Part shown: positions 45,346 to 53,755 of the stretch, piece by piece
Layout: the number at the start of each line of letters is the position of its first letter
Numbering within the stretch: the first letter of the stretch is position 1
From: Niabella ginsenosidivorans
GTDB lineage: Bacteria > Bacteroidota > Bacteroidia > Chitinophagales > Chitinophagaceae
Reading direction: 5' to 3'
DNA length: 64,000 bases
Assembly: GCF_001654455.1 (NCBI RefSeq)
Contig: NZ_CP015772.1
Span: forward strand, 5,394,001-5,458,000
Made by a program: the position numbers and the translations under genes
The notes under the pieces: generated by a model
Database searches by the model: none
Seen by the model: the letters and a program-made list of their open reading frames with translations, nothing else
Told to the model about the DNA's origin: nothing

Positions 45346-46197
45346 GTGGTATACACAGATCATAGAGAAGAACCGCATTATCAGGAATTTAATCCTGACA
45401 ACAATCTAAAGCAATTTGTTGAATGCATCTGGTATATAAATGGGCAAAATAGCGGCATTGATCCCTGTGTTGAACCTTTAGTGCCCGGTGGCCGAGCTGA
45501 ATTCATCTTTACGAGGTCAGCCATACTATGGTATGGCAATAATTTAAAAAATAAACCGGAAAGAATAGCATCGCCATTTTTATTAGGTCAAAGGGACTGT
45601 GTTAACTACATTACCTGCCTTGATCATTATGATAGTATTAATGTGCGCCTGAAATATGGTTGTTTGCCGGTTTTTAATAATACATCAGCCCACACATTTA
45701 CCAATAAAATTGTACCGTTGAGTAAATTGTTTGGCGAAACAGTTTCCAGGTTCGCTGCAATAATTTTTGAAATTCGATCTTTTAATGACAGGGCACAGTT
45801 AATAGAATTATGGTTAGAAAAAAATATTGCTGATTTACGTAAAGACTGGTTTGAATTACAGGAGTTTTTAAATGAAATTACGGCGATTGAGGAGGTAAAT
45901 AATTCTATAATCAGGAAAATATCAGATAGTTATGGTTGGAGTGAAAAGAAGTTGGAAAGAATATTCCTGAAATACATTGGTTTTACGCCGTACCAGTTTA
46001 TAAAACTGGTACGGTTCAGAAAGTTTATGGAAATGATTTTTGGAGGGTACAAAAACCTCACGGATTTAGCCCATAGTAATGGTTTTTATGACCAATCTCA
46101 TCTGATTAGGGAGTGTTACAGATATGCAGGAGATAAACCCACAACCTTCCTTAAAAACCCGAATAATATTGTCCGTTTTATATATAGCAGGAGGTAG
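45346..46197 (+). CDS. AraC family regulator with DUF6597-type N-terminal domain
   Basis: The 283-residue protein has no early ATG; GTG 45346 is the likely start. The N terminus reads FNPDNNLKQFVECIWYINGQ and EPLVPGGRAEFIFT, the DUF6597-like ligand domain found in many AraC proteins. The C-terminal part has IIRKISDSYGWSEKKLERIFLKYIGFTPYQFIKLVRFRKF and DLAHSNGFYDQSHLIREC, a standard two-HTH AraC unit. The serine hydrolase gene follows at +76 bp and could be its target. Confidence 0.88.
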   Translation: MVYTDHREEPHYQEFNPDNNLKQFVECIWYINGQNSGIDPCVEPLVPGGRAEFIFTRSAILWYGNNLKNKPERIASPFLLGQRDCVNYITCLDHYDSINVRLKYGCLPVFNNTSAHTFTNKIVPLSKLFGETVSRFAAIIFEIRSFNDRAQLIELWLEKNIADLRKDWFELQEFLNEITAIEEVNNSIIRKISDSYGWSEKKLERIFLKYIGFTPYQFIKLVRFRKFMEMIFGGYKNLTDLAHSNGFYDQSHLIRECYRYAGDKPTTFLKNPNNIVRFIYSRR

Positions 46198-46273
46198 CCT
46201 CTTTGCTTTGTCTGTTTTATACAATTTCCTTTAACCAGGATATCTGTTTTTTGCAGGAATAAAAAAATTAAAA

Positions 46274-47416
46274 ATGCAAAGAATCAGAATTGCCAAATCA
46301 GCCTGCATGATTTGTTTATTATTTATTTTAACTAATTGTTCTAAAAATGATATCCAAACACCAAAACGTCCGGACGGTTTTGAAACCGGCTCATTCAAAG
46401 AAGCCGGTATTGATGAAGCGCCAATAATAAAACTGGCGAATGAAATTCAGTCAGGAAAATATAATATTCACAGTGTTTTGATCCTGAAGGATAATAAATT
46501 AATTTATGAAAACTATTTTACTGGTGACGATGCAGTTTTCCCAGACCCGGTTGGCGTAATGAACCACAACAGAGATAGTCTGCATGACTGCAGAAGCTTA
46601 ACCAAGAGCCTTGTATCGGCATGCGTTGGTATTGCAATTGAACAAGGCAGGATTCATGGCCTGGATGATAAAATTTTTAACTACTTTCCTGCATATACAA
46701 AATATGCCACCAGTAAAAGAGCCAATATTACGATCAGGGACTTGTTAACCATGAGCGCCGGTTTTAAATGGAATGAAAACACTCCATACACAGATACCTT
46801 AAACGATGAAATAAATATGTCCACAAAGCCGGATGTGGTTGACTATGTTTTAAGCAAGCCAATGGTGCACACACCGGGTACCGTATGGAATTACAGTGGC
46901 GGATGTACCCAGTTACTTGCCGAATTAATAAAGAACGCAACCGGATTACGGATAGATAGCTTTGCAAAAACGTATTTATTTAAACCGCTTGGCATTACAA
47001 ATTATAACTGGTATGTAAGGCCTTCATTAACTCCAAAGGAAGGGGAAGTGGTCTGGGCGCCTTCGGGTTTGAGAATGCGGCCCATTGATCTGGCAAAAAT
47101 AGGTACACTGTATCTTAATAAGGGCAGCTGCAATGGAAACGCAATTCTGTCTGAAAAATGGGTAGAACAATCACTTCACTGGCAAATAAACACAGATGGA
47201 TTAAGTGAAGGTTATGGGTTTCAATTTTGGTGTACGCAGCCTTTTATTGCCAAGGAGTACACCAATGTTACCATGGCTGATGGCAACGGAGGACAAAGAA
47301 TATGCATGATACCGTCTAAATCTATTGTAATTGTGCTTACGGCCGGAAATTATGATGAAGCCGGTTCAATTTCAGACGACCTGTTAACGAACGTCTTTTT
47401 TCCGGCAATTCATTAA
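46274..47416 (+). CDS. Serine hydrolase (beta-lactamase-like), predicted lipoprotein
   Basis: The 380-residue protein has a lipoprotein signal ending FILTNC followed by SKND. The active-site SxxK is in CRSLTKSLVSACVG, and YSG in VWNYSGGCTQLL stands for the YxN motif. This is the AmpC/EstB-type fold (Pfam Beta-lactamase). Such proteins in Bacteroidota are usually esterases or peptidases rather than resistance enzymes. An AraC gene lies directly upstream. Confidence 0.9.
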   Translation: MQRIRIAKSACMICLLFILTNCSKNDIQTPKRPDGFETGSFKEAGIDEAPIIKLANEIQSGKYNIHSVLILKDNKLIYENYFTGDDAVFPDPVGVMNHNRDSLHDCRSLTKSLVSACVGIAIEQGRIHGLDDKIFNYFPAYTKYATSKRANITIRDLLTMSAGFKWNENTPYTDTLNDEINMSTKPDVVDYVLSKPMVHTPGTVWNYSGGCTQLLAELIKNATGLRIDSFAKTYLFKPLGITNYNWYVRPSLTPKEGEVVWAPSGLRMRPIDLAKIGTLYLNKGSCNGNAILSEKWVEQSLHWQINTDGLSEGYGFQFWCTQPFIAKEYTNVTMADGNGGQRICMIPSKSIVIVLTAGNYDEAGSISDDLLTNVFFPAIH

Positions 47417-47527
47417 TAAATAGTAAGCATGCCGCTTTTTCTGCGCCCCTGCACCCGCCAAGGCTTGAAATTTACAAGAATTATAAAAGAAATAGAAGGT
47501 AGACTTAAAAGAATATCCGCCTTTCAC

Positions 47528-47554
47528 TTGTAAGTAAAAGAAATCGTACGTTTG
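47528..47554 (+). promoter_or_regulatory. TTG / TAnnTTTG promoter of holB
   Basis: TTG (47528-47530) and TACGTTTG (47547-47554) are separated by 16 bp. The predicted transcription start falls at or just after the ATG at 47558, so the mRNA may be leaderless. It also excludes a TTG start at 47552, which lies inside the -7 box. Confidence 0.5.
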
Positions 47555-47557
47555 CGC

Positions 47558-48763
47558 ATGCAGTTTAAGGATGTTATTGGCCAGGCAACATTAAAAAGCG
47601 AATTGCCGGAGCTGATGCAGGAAAACCGGTTGGCACATGCCATTTTATTTCTGGGAAAAGAAGGGAGCGGTGCGCTGCCGCTGGCATTGGCTTTTGCACA
47701 ATATATTGTATGCGAGCGCATTAATCAACCATCTGCCTCTTCCAAGGAGCCATCACTTTTTGGAGATGCGGAGCCGGAACCTGCGGGGGATCTTTTCTAC
47801 GATTCCTGTGGTACCTGCCCTGCCTGCCTGAAGGCGGCCGCCTTTGCGCACCCTGATGTTCACTTCAGCTATCCTGTGGTGACCAAAAAATCCGGAACTC
47901 CGCCCATCAGCACCGATTATATTACTGAATGGCGGGAGTTTTTAAAAAGTCACCCTTACGGAAATGCTTATGACTGGCTTCAATTTATTGGCGCAGAGAA
48001 TAAACAGGGAAACATTACTGCGCAGGAATGCAACGATATTATAAAAAAATTGAATTTAAAAAGCTTTGAAAGCGGATATAAAGTGCTCATTATGTGGTTG
48101 CCCGAATACCTGGGCAATGAGGGGAACAAGCTGCTGAAGCTGATTGAGGAGCCGCCTCCCAATACGGTTTTTCTGTTTGTGGCTGAAAATGAAGGACAGA
48201 TCCTGGGCACGATCCTTAGCCGGGTGCAATTAATAAAGGTACCCTTACTGGAGGATAGGGATATTGAAACCGCCCTGGTAGAAAGAAATAATATACTGCC
48301 CGAAACAGCTGCCCGTATTGCTGCTGTAAGCCAGGGAAATTATCATACTGCCCTGCAATTGTCGCGGAGTGCCGACGAGGACTGGCAGGAATTGCTGCGC
48401 GATTGGCTGAACGCGATCATGAAAACCGGGCCCGTAGCCCAGTCAAGATGGGTGGATGAGGTCAGCAAACTGGGCCGGGAGCAGCAGAAACAGTTCCTGC
48501 AATATTTCAATCACCTGCTGCAACTGGCAGTTAAAATGCAGATTTTTGAAGAAGCGGGTAAGGGTCATCCGGAAAAAGAGCAGGATTTTGCCCTCCGCTT
48601 GAATAAGATCAGCGGACTGGAACAGCAGCAGGCCATTATTGAAGAACTGGATAATGCAGCGTATTATATTGAGCGGAATGCAAACAGTAAGATGTTGTTT
48701 ATGGCATTAACCATTAAAATTTATCATATCATTAAGGACAAAATCGTATTTTTGAACGAATGA
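47558..48763 (+). CDS. holB: DNA polymerase III delta-prime subunit
   Basis: Read from ATG 47558 (MQFKDVIGQ), the protein has about 401 residues. It has the clamp-loader AAA+ fold with a degenerate P-loop (FLGKEGSGALPLA), as expected for delta-prime, which does not hydrolyse ATP. A zinc module (CGTCPACL) and the SRC-like ILSRVQ segment follow. It is a stator of the clamp loader that opens the sliding clamp. A good TAnnTTTG promoter lies directly at its 5' end. Length is slightly longer than in Proteobacteria, as usual here. Confidence 0.93.
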   Translation: MQFKDVIGQATLKSELPELMQENRLAHAILFLGKEGSGALPLALAFAQYIVCERINQPSASSKEPSLFGDAEPEPAGDLFYDSCGTCPACLKAAAFAHPDVHFSYPVVTKKSGTPPISTDYITEWREFLKSHPYGNAYDWLQFIGAENKQGNITAQECNDIIKKLNLKSFESGYKVLIMWLPEYLGNEGNKLLKLIEEPPPNTVFLFVAENEGQILGTILSRVQLIKVPLLEDRDIETALVERNNILPETAARIAAVSQGNYHTALQLSRSADEDWQELLRDWLNAIMKTGPVAQSRWVDEVSKLGREQQKQFLQYFNHLLQLAVKMQIFEEAGKGHPEKEQDFALRLNKISGLEQQQAIIEELDNAAYYIERNANSKMLFMALTIKIYHIIKDKIVFLNE

Positions 48764-48865
48764 GGAGAAGGATAAGAGGAGGAACTGATTTTTTTAATAC
48801 AGGTAGGGTGATGAGTTTTTTGTGCGTTGGGTAACCTTGTTTTTTGCCGTTTATTAACCAGATAT

Positions 48866-48891
48866 ATTATAATCGGTCAATTATAATCGGT
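48866..48891. repeat. Direct repeat ATTATAATCGGT, 14-bp period
   Basis: ATTATAATCGGT occurs at 48866-48877 and again at 48880-48891 in the 231-bp gap before the RicT gene. Two half-sites on nearly the same helical face (14-bp period) could bind a regulator, though chance in AT-rich DNA is possible. Confidence 0.4.
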
Positions 48892-48994
48892 TATTACACT
48901 TTATAAGACCAATCATTTTGTTTGGCCTGGTATAATAATATTCAATAAACAGCCGCTTTTTCGCATCACCTTCCATATAAATAACAGCATTAGA

Positions 48995-50293
48995 ATGGGT
49001 TGTTCAAGTTGTGGTACAGCCACCGGTGGAAAGCCGAATGGATGTAAGAGTAACGGCGGTTGCAGTACGGGTGGTTGTAACAGAATGAATACATATGATT
49101 GGTTACGTAATTTGCCAATTGCCAGTCTGGATGATTACTGCAATGTGGTTGAAGTAAGCTTTAATAAAGGAACGCGCAAGGATTTTTACCGGAATACCAC
49201 TTTACAATTATTTGAAAAGGGAGACCTGGTTACCGTAGAAGGGATAAGCGGGTTTGATGTAGGCGAAATTTCGCTGACGGGTGAAATTGTGCGCCTGCAG
49301 ATGAAAAAATACGGAGTTAAGGAAGATAACCCCGAAATGAAAAAAATATTACGCCCGTCAACCGAAAGAGATCTTGATCTGCGAAAAGTAAATAAAGACC
49401 GGGAACCGGAGGCGGTTATCCGCAGCCGTGCCATTGCCAAGCAATTAAACCTGAATATGAAAATAAGCCAGGTGGAAATGCAGGCCGACGGGCGGAAGGC
49501 GACCTTTTTTTATATAGCCGACGGCCGGGTAGATTTCAGGGAGCTGATTAAAGTGTATGCACAGGAATTTAAGGTAAAGGTAGAAATGCGGCAGATCGGT
49601 GCCCGGCAGGAAGCCGGAAAAGTGGGCGGCATCGGAAGCTGCGGAAGAGAATTATGCTGCTCCACCTGGTTAACGGATTTCAAATCGGTGAACACAACCG
49701 TGGCCCGTTACCAGAACCTTTCCATTAACCAGACCAAGCTGAGCGGACAATGCGGCCGTTTAAAATGTTGCCTGAATTATGAGCTGGATACCTACCTGGA
49801 CGCTTTACAGGGTTTCCCTAATGATTGCGACCAGATACAGGTAGCCAAAGGAACCGCTTCTCTTATTAAAAAAGATATTTTCAAGAACCTGATGTGGTAT
49901 TCGCTGCCGGATAGTACCAAGCAATACCCCCTTACGATTGAGCGGGTCCGTAAAATAAAATCCCTTAATCGCCAGCATATTATCCCGGAAGAACTGGAGC
50001 CGGTAGAAGTAACCAGCCATAAGCCGGTGGAAGTAGAGCATGAGTTTGTGGATGTAGTGGGACAGATCAGTTTACGAAGCCTGGAACGTGCTGATAAAAA
50101 GAAACGCCAGCAAAAGAAAAAACAGGGACAAAAAGAACAGCCTCAGGGACAAAAGCAGGTGCAAACGCAGCAATCAATTGCCAGGCACACAGCACAGCCC
50201 CCCAAAAAAGGATCGGCCGGCCGTCCGCCCCATCATAAGAATAAACCGGGACGTAACAAACAGCAGGAAGGAAAAAAGCAGGAAAAGAATTAG
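48995..50293 (+). CDS. PSP1/RicT-like regulatory iron-sulfur protein
   Basis: The 432-residue protein starts with a Cys-rich segment (MGCSSCG ... CSTGGC). The PSP1 domain follows, with CGRELCCSTWL and CGRLKCCLNYE motifs that match RicT/YaaT. In Bacillus the RicAFT complex carries iron-sulfur clusters and aids RNase Y processing; the partner genes are not seen here. The C-terminal tail (about residues 365-432) is rich in Lys and Gln and looks disordered. It follows holB, as PSP1 proteins often do. Confidence 0.9.
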   Translation: MGCSSCGTATGGKPNGCKSNGGCSTGGCNRMNTYDWLRNLPIASLDDYCNVVEVSFNKGTRKDFYRNTTLQLFEKGDLVTVEGISGFDVGEISLTGEIVRLQMKKYGVKEDNPEMKKILRPSTERDLDLRKVNKDREPEAVIRSRAIAKQLNLNMKISQVEMQADGRKATFFYIADGRVDFRELIKVYAQEFKVKVEMRQIGARQEAGKVGGIGSCGRELCCSTWLTDFKSVNTTVARYQNLSINQTKLSGQCGRLKCCLNYELDTYLDALQGFPNDCDQIQVAKGTASLIKKDIFKNLMWYSLPDSTKQYPLTIERVRKIKSLNRQHIIPEELEPVEVTSHKPVEVEHEFVDVVGQISLRSLERADKKKRQQKKKQGQKEQPQGQKQVQTQQSIARHTAQPPKKGSAGRPPHHKNKPGRNKQQEGKKQEKN

Positions 50294-50377
50294 GCTCTGG
50301 TGTTCTTAAAGACGGGTGACCTGTAGCGTTTACCCTGGCTCCATCGTGGTGCGCCGGTCCTTATGTACATCAACCTT

Positions 50378-50385
50378 TATATTTG
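50378..50385 (+). promoter_or_regulatory. TATATTTG -7 box upstream of the M16 gene
   Basis: TATATTTG matches TAnnTTTG and would start transcription near 50391. This supports ATG 50408 as the start of the M16 gene. An upstream in-frame ATG at 50363 would lie before the transcript begins. No clear TTG lies at the -33 position. Confidence 0.45.
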
Positions 50386-50407
50386 CCGTTTAAAATTTAA
50401 AAATCAG

Positions 50408-51682
50408 ATGTTGGACAGAAGTGTAGCGCCTCCCATTGTAGATGCGGTGAATTTTAATTTACAGTTGCAACCCTATCAAAAATACACCCTTAAAAATGGT
50501 GTGGAAGTATATGCCGTAAACGCCGGAACGGAAGATGTGCTGCAGATGGAATGGGTGTTTGACGCCGGCAACTGGCAGGAAGAGAAGAACCTGCAGGCAG
50601 CAGTCACCAATTTTCTCTTAAAGAACGGTACCACTACCAAAAGCGCTTATGACCTGAATGAATATTTTGATTATTATGGTGCCTACCTGAACCGGCATTG
50701 TTATGCGGAAACCGCAGTGATCTCCCTGCATTGTTTGACCAAACACGTGCAGGAATTATTGCCTGCGGTAAAAGATATTATTGCCAACAGCACCCTGCCT
50801 CAAAAGGAAATGGAAATAGCGGTGCAGAATATGAAGCAAAAGCTGGATGTAAACCTGAAAAAAAGCAGCTTTGTTGCCGGCCGGCTCATTGATGTATACC
50901 TGTTTGGGGAAGAGCATCCTTACGGACGTTTCAGCCGGCATGAAGACTTTGACCGGCTTACCCGTGAAGACCTGGTTGCATTTTATGAAAAATATTACCG
51001 GAACGGGGCGTTTAAGATATTCATCGCCGGAAAGCTGCCACAACATATTGACCGGTTGCTGGATGCGCATTTTGGTGATTTGCCCAACCAAAAAAGTACT
51101 GATCGGCAATTTACCATACATCCCGCGGAGCAGAAAAAATACCAGGTGATCAATGACGATAAAAATAACCAGGGATCCATAAGGATTGCACGTCCGTTCT
51201 TCAATCGCCATCATCCCGATTTTTTAAAATGCCAGGTATTAAATGTTGTATTCGGCGGGTATTTCGGAAGCCGGTTAATGGCCAATGTCCGCGAAGAAAA
51301 AGGGTATACCTATGGTATTCACAGCTACCTGCTCAATAACCGTTATGCCAACGGCTGGATGATTGCTACAGAAGCCGGCCGGGATGTAAGCGATGCCGCC
51401 ATTGAGGAAGTGTATAAAGAGATGGCGTTATTGCGTGAAGAGCCTGTTGATGCGGATGAACTGTTGCTGGTCAAAAATTTTATGATGGGTTCCATACTGG
51501 GAGACCTGGATGGCCCTTTTCATATTATTGCCCGCTGGAAGAATAATATCTTAAATGGCCTGGAAGATGATTTTTTTGACCGTTCCATTCAGAATATAAA
51601 AAATATTACCGCCGCAGAATTGCAGGAGATGGCCGATAAATACCTGCATCCGGAAGCGTTTTATGAACTGACGGTGATTTAG
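50408..51682 (+). CDS. M16 family peptidase-like protein lacking the zinc motif
   Basis: Read from ATG 50408 (MLDRSVAPP), the protein has about 424 residues and an intact insulinase-type fold. At the place of HxxEH it reads TNFLLKNGTTTKSAY, so none of the zinc ligands is present. The C-terminal part keeps NVREEKGYTYGIHSYL, which matches the substrate-binding R/Y motif of M16B partner subunits. It is therefore a non-catalytic partner. No catalytic M16 gene lies beside it in the window. Confidence 0.85.
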   Translation: MLDRSVAPPIVDAVNFNLQLQPYQKYTLKNGVEVYAVNAGTEDVLQMEWVFDAGNWQEEKNLQAAVTNFLLKNGTTTKSAYDLNEYFDYYGAYLNRHCYAETAVISLHCLTKHVQELLPAVKDIIANSTLPQKEMEIAVQNMKQKLDVNLKKSSFVAGRLIDVYLFGEEHPYGRFSRHEDFDRLTREDLVAFYEKYYRNGAFKIFIAGKLPQHIDRLLDAHFGDLPNQKSTDRQFTIHPAEQKKYQVINDDKNNQGSIRIARPFFNRHHPDFLKCQVLNVVFGGYFGSRLMANVREEKGYTYGIHSYLLNNRYANGWMIATEAGRDVSDAAIEEVYKEMALLREEPVDADELLLVKNFMMGSILGDLDGPFHIIARWKNNILNGLEDDFFDRSIQNIKNITAAELQEMADKYLHPEAFYELTVI

Positions 51683-51814
51683 GTTTGTTCATTAATAGGC
51701 TGATTTGATAATGTACTGATGTGCTAATAGACGCTATCTGATAATGAACCGGGATCAGGACACAATTTCACTTCTGGTCAGTGTCTGAACTGACCAGGGT
51801 ATAGCCGTGGTTAT

Positions 51815-52320
51815 AGGAAGCGCTCATCAATTTGTTGGCCTCCTGTTCAAAGGTTGTTGTGTGGAAACAACTGTTTTCTTCAAAAGATGTTCCAGGCAGC
51901 AATATGCCCGCGGATAACCTGAAACGGAAATTGATAGCACGCCACGCTGCGGCTCTGTAATTGTTTTCGATAGATCTGTAAATGGTGCCGGTGCGCTGCA
52001 CCTTTATTATGAACCGGTATCAAAATTGTTGCTCTTTTGGGTCAGTGCCGGCTGCCTGTCCGGTTTGCCTGCCGAAAGCAGGTCCGCACAAACCACTTAT
52101 GAGTGGATGTAATAAAATTGATCGCTGCTTATTACCATGCGCTATGTGGAATGCATAGCTGCTGAGCAGCCGATATTCATAGCAGCGAATAACCACATCC
52201 CTCAAAGGCGCGTAGCGCCGCATATTAAAAATGTGATTAAGATGGTGCGACCAATGACCGGGGGAATGCTGCCGCCGGAGCTGAAAACCTGGTGCCGATT
52301 ATTATCAGGACTATTTTTCA
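51815..52320 (-). repeat. Interspersed structured repeat family A, copy 2 (inverted)
   Basis: The reverse complement matches 20594-21105 along its length. Relative to that copy it lacks several single bases and has a three-base deletion in AATAATAAGCAG. The tri-loop hairpins GGCGC-TAC-GCGCC and GGTGC-AGC-GCACC are kept, and GCCGC-AGC-GTGGC keeps pairing by G-U. An additional perfect hairpin (CTGGTCAGT/ACTGACCAG at 51774-51797) lies just outside the shared part and is not present at the first copy. Confidence 0.85.
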
Positions 52321-52426
52321 AGATGTGCCCGCACCATAGCTGTCAATTTAAGAGCAAAAGCAAGATTTTTGAGTATTGCGATCCGGAGCACTCCATGTTT
52401 CTAAAGAAATGACCTGGCTAAGCCAG

Positions 52427-52535
52427 GGCTGAAGCTTTGGCCCTGAAAATAGCGGTAGTGCATTGTTTAGGAATTGCTATAGTGATGAATACAGAGGCGT
52501 AGCCTCGGCCGGTTGTGTTCCCGGTTGAGGTCTGA
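52427..52535 (-). repeat. Interspersed repeat family B, copy 2 (inverted)
   Basis: The reverse complement of this segment aligns with 8780-8875, sharing GGCTACGCCTCT, AGCAATT and AAACAAT blocks. It includes AGGC-TAC-GCCT near 52496-52506. A hairpin CCTGGC-TAA-GCCAGG lies at about 52413-52427, and a CAGGGC/GCCCTG stem overlaps its edge. It lies about 100 bp from family A copy 2, so two different repeats cluster here. No ORF is supported. Confidence 0.6.
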
Positions 52536-52566
52536 TCCCAGGCCTCAATGCTCAGATCCTGTTTCT

Positions 52567-53634
52567 CTAATCAATCAAAAAACCGAATCCCAGGGTTTCA
52601 ATAATTTTCCGTCCCCAGTTCACAGCAGCCGGAATGGCTTTGCCCGCATTAATCCGGCGGATGTAAGCCAGCCGGAACTGGTCGCTGTAATTTTGATAAT
52701 GGATGTCCTTTTCATTAGCGCCGATAAAGAAGCGGTTAGAGATGGCGGAAGCCACCAGTTCCCAGTCACGGGCATTGTATCCAATGGCGCCCCGCATGCT
52801 TATGTTCGGGGTAAAATACCAGCGGGTTTTCTGATCGCCACTGGTATTTTGCTCAAAGGTTTGCGCAGCATCCCCGTTAACAGAAGCTACAGCGGTAACA
52901 AAAAAGTGGTTGCTGATCACAAAGCTGTGCGCGTAGGCAAGGGTGGGCCCAAACATGATGTAATGCATATGGTTCACAGCAGCATCAGGGAAGTGTTGGG
53001 CAAGGCCGGCCGGCACCAGCGCACTGTCGCCCCTGGCGCTTCCATAAACAAATTCACCGCCAAGCATAAAGCTTCCGGCAGATCTTTTTTGCCAGGTATC
53101 AAATACAAACGGGGGCTTTATGGAAAACTGGCGGCTGTTCAATATTTTCCGTACGGTGACTCCAAAAATCTGTGTCCGGATGTCGGGCCGTACATAATAC
53201 GGTTCACTGCTGAAGGATGGGTCCTGTTCCCCTCTCAGATAAAGGCCTTTATTTACCTGGAAATGCAGATCGGCCAGTACTGATTGCCCCGTAACCGACC
53301 ACTGGAAGTTGATGGATTTTGTTTTGCCTTTGTCTTTTTTATAATCGGGATCAAGGGTGCCCAACCCAACGGAAGCGCTTACTGAAAGCCAGTCGTAACC
53401 AACGGATACGCCCACACGGGTAGGGGTATTGGTAGAATACCTGAGCGGGCCACCCTGCTCTTTTGAGCCGATGGCAAATGTGGTATTCTTTTTTGACAGT
53501 ATAGGGCCTATTGCCAGTTTATGCGGATAGCGTTCATAATAAGTGGAATCATATTTTTCCGGCACAGGTGTATCCTGTGAAAAGACGGCAAGGCAGCTCC
53601 CGGAAAATAAAAAATAAAATACAAGTCGCTTCAT
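52567..53634 (-). CDS. DUF4421 family outer-membrane-like protein
   Basis: Read from ATG 53634 (MKRLVFYFLF), the protein has about 355 residues with a signal peptide ending VFSQ. Alternating beta strands such as RVGVSVGYDWLSVSASVGLG and RTQIFGVTVRKIL follow, which suit a small outer-membrane barrel. The layout matches DUF4421. Function is unknown. The 121-bp gap to the divergent E1 gene should hold both promoters. A longer reading from 53667 is possible but places extra residues before the signal peptide. Confidence 0.78.
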   Translation of the reverse strand: MKRLVFYFLFSGSCLAVFSQDTPVPEKYDSTYYERYPHKLAIGPILSKKNTTFAIGSKEQGGPLRYSTNTPTRVGVSVGYDWLSVSASVGLGTLDPDYKKDKGKTKSINFQWSVTGQSVLADLHFQVNKGLYLRGEQDPSFSSEPYYVRPDIRTQIFGVTVRKILNSRQFSIKPPFVFDTWQKRSAGSFMLGGEFVYGSARGDSALVPAGLAQHFPDAAVNHMHYIMFGPTLAYAHSFVISNHFFVTAVASVNGDAAQTFEQNTSGDQKTRWYFTPNISMRGAIGYNARDWELVASAISNRFFIGANEKDIHYQNYSDQFRLAYIRRINAGKAIPAAVNWGRKIIETLGFGFLID

Positions 53635-53755
53635 GGGTCGTTGGGTTTCAGCTAAGTTTTCCGGCAATTGCCGGATATGTGTTTACTACAGGGACAATAA
53701 AAATTAAAAATAGGATTTTATTAGGCTACGAAAAATTCTTTATTAGCTTTATGGC

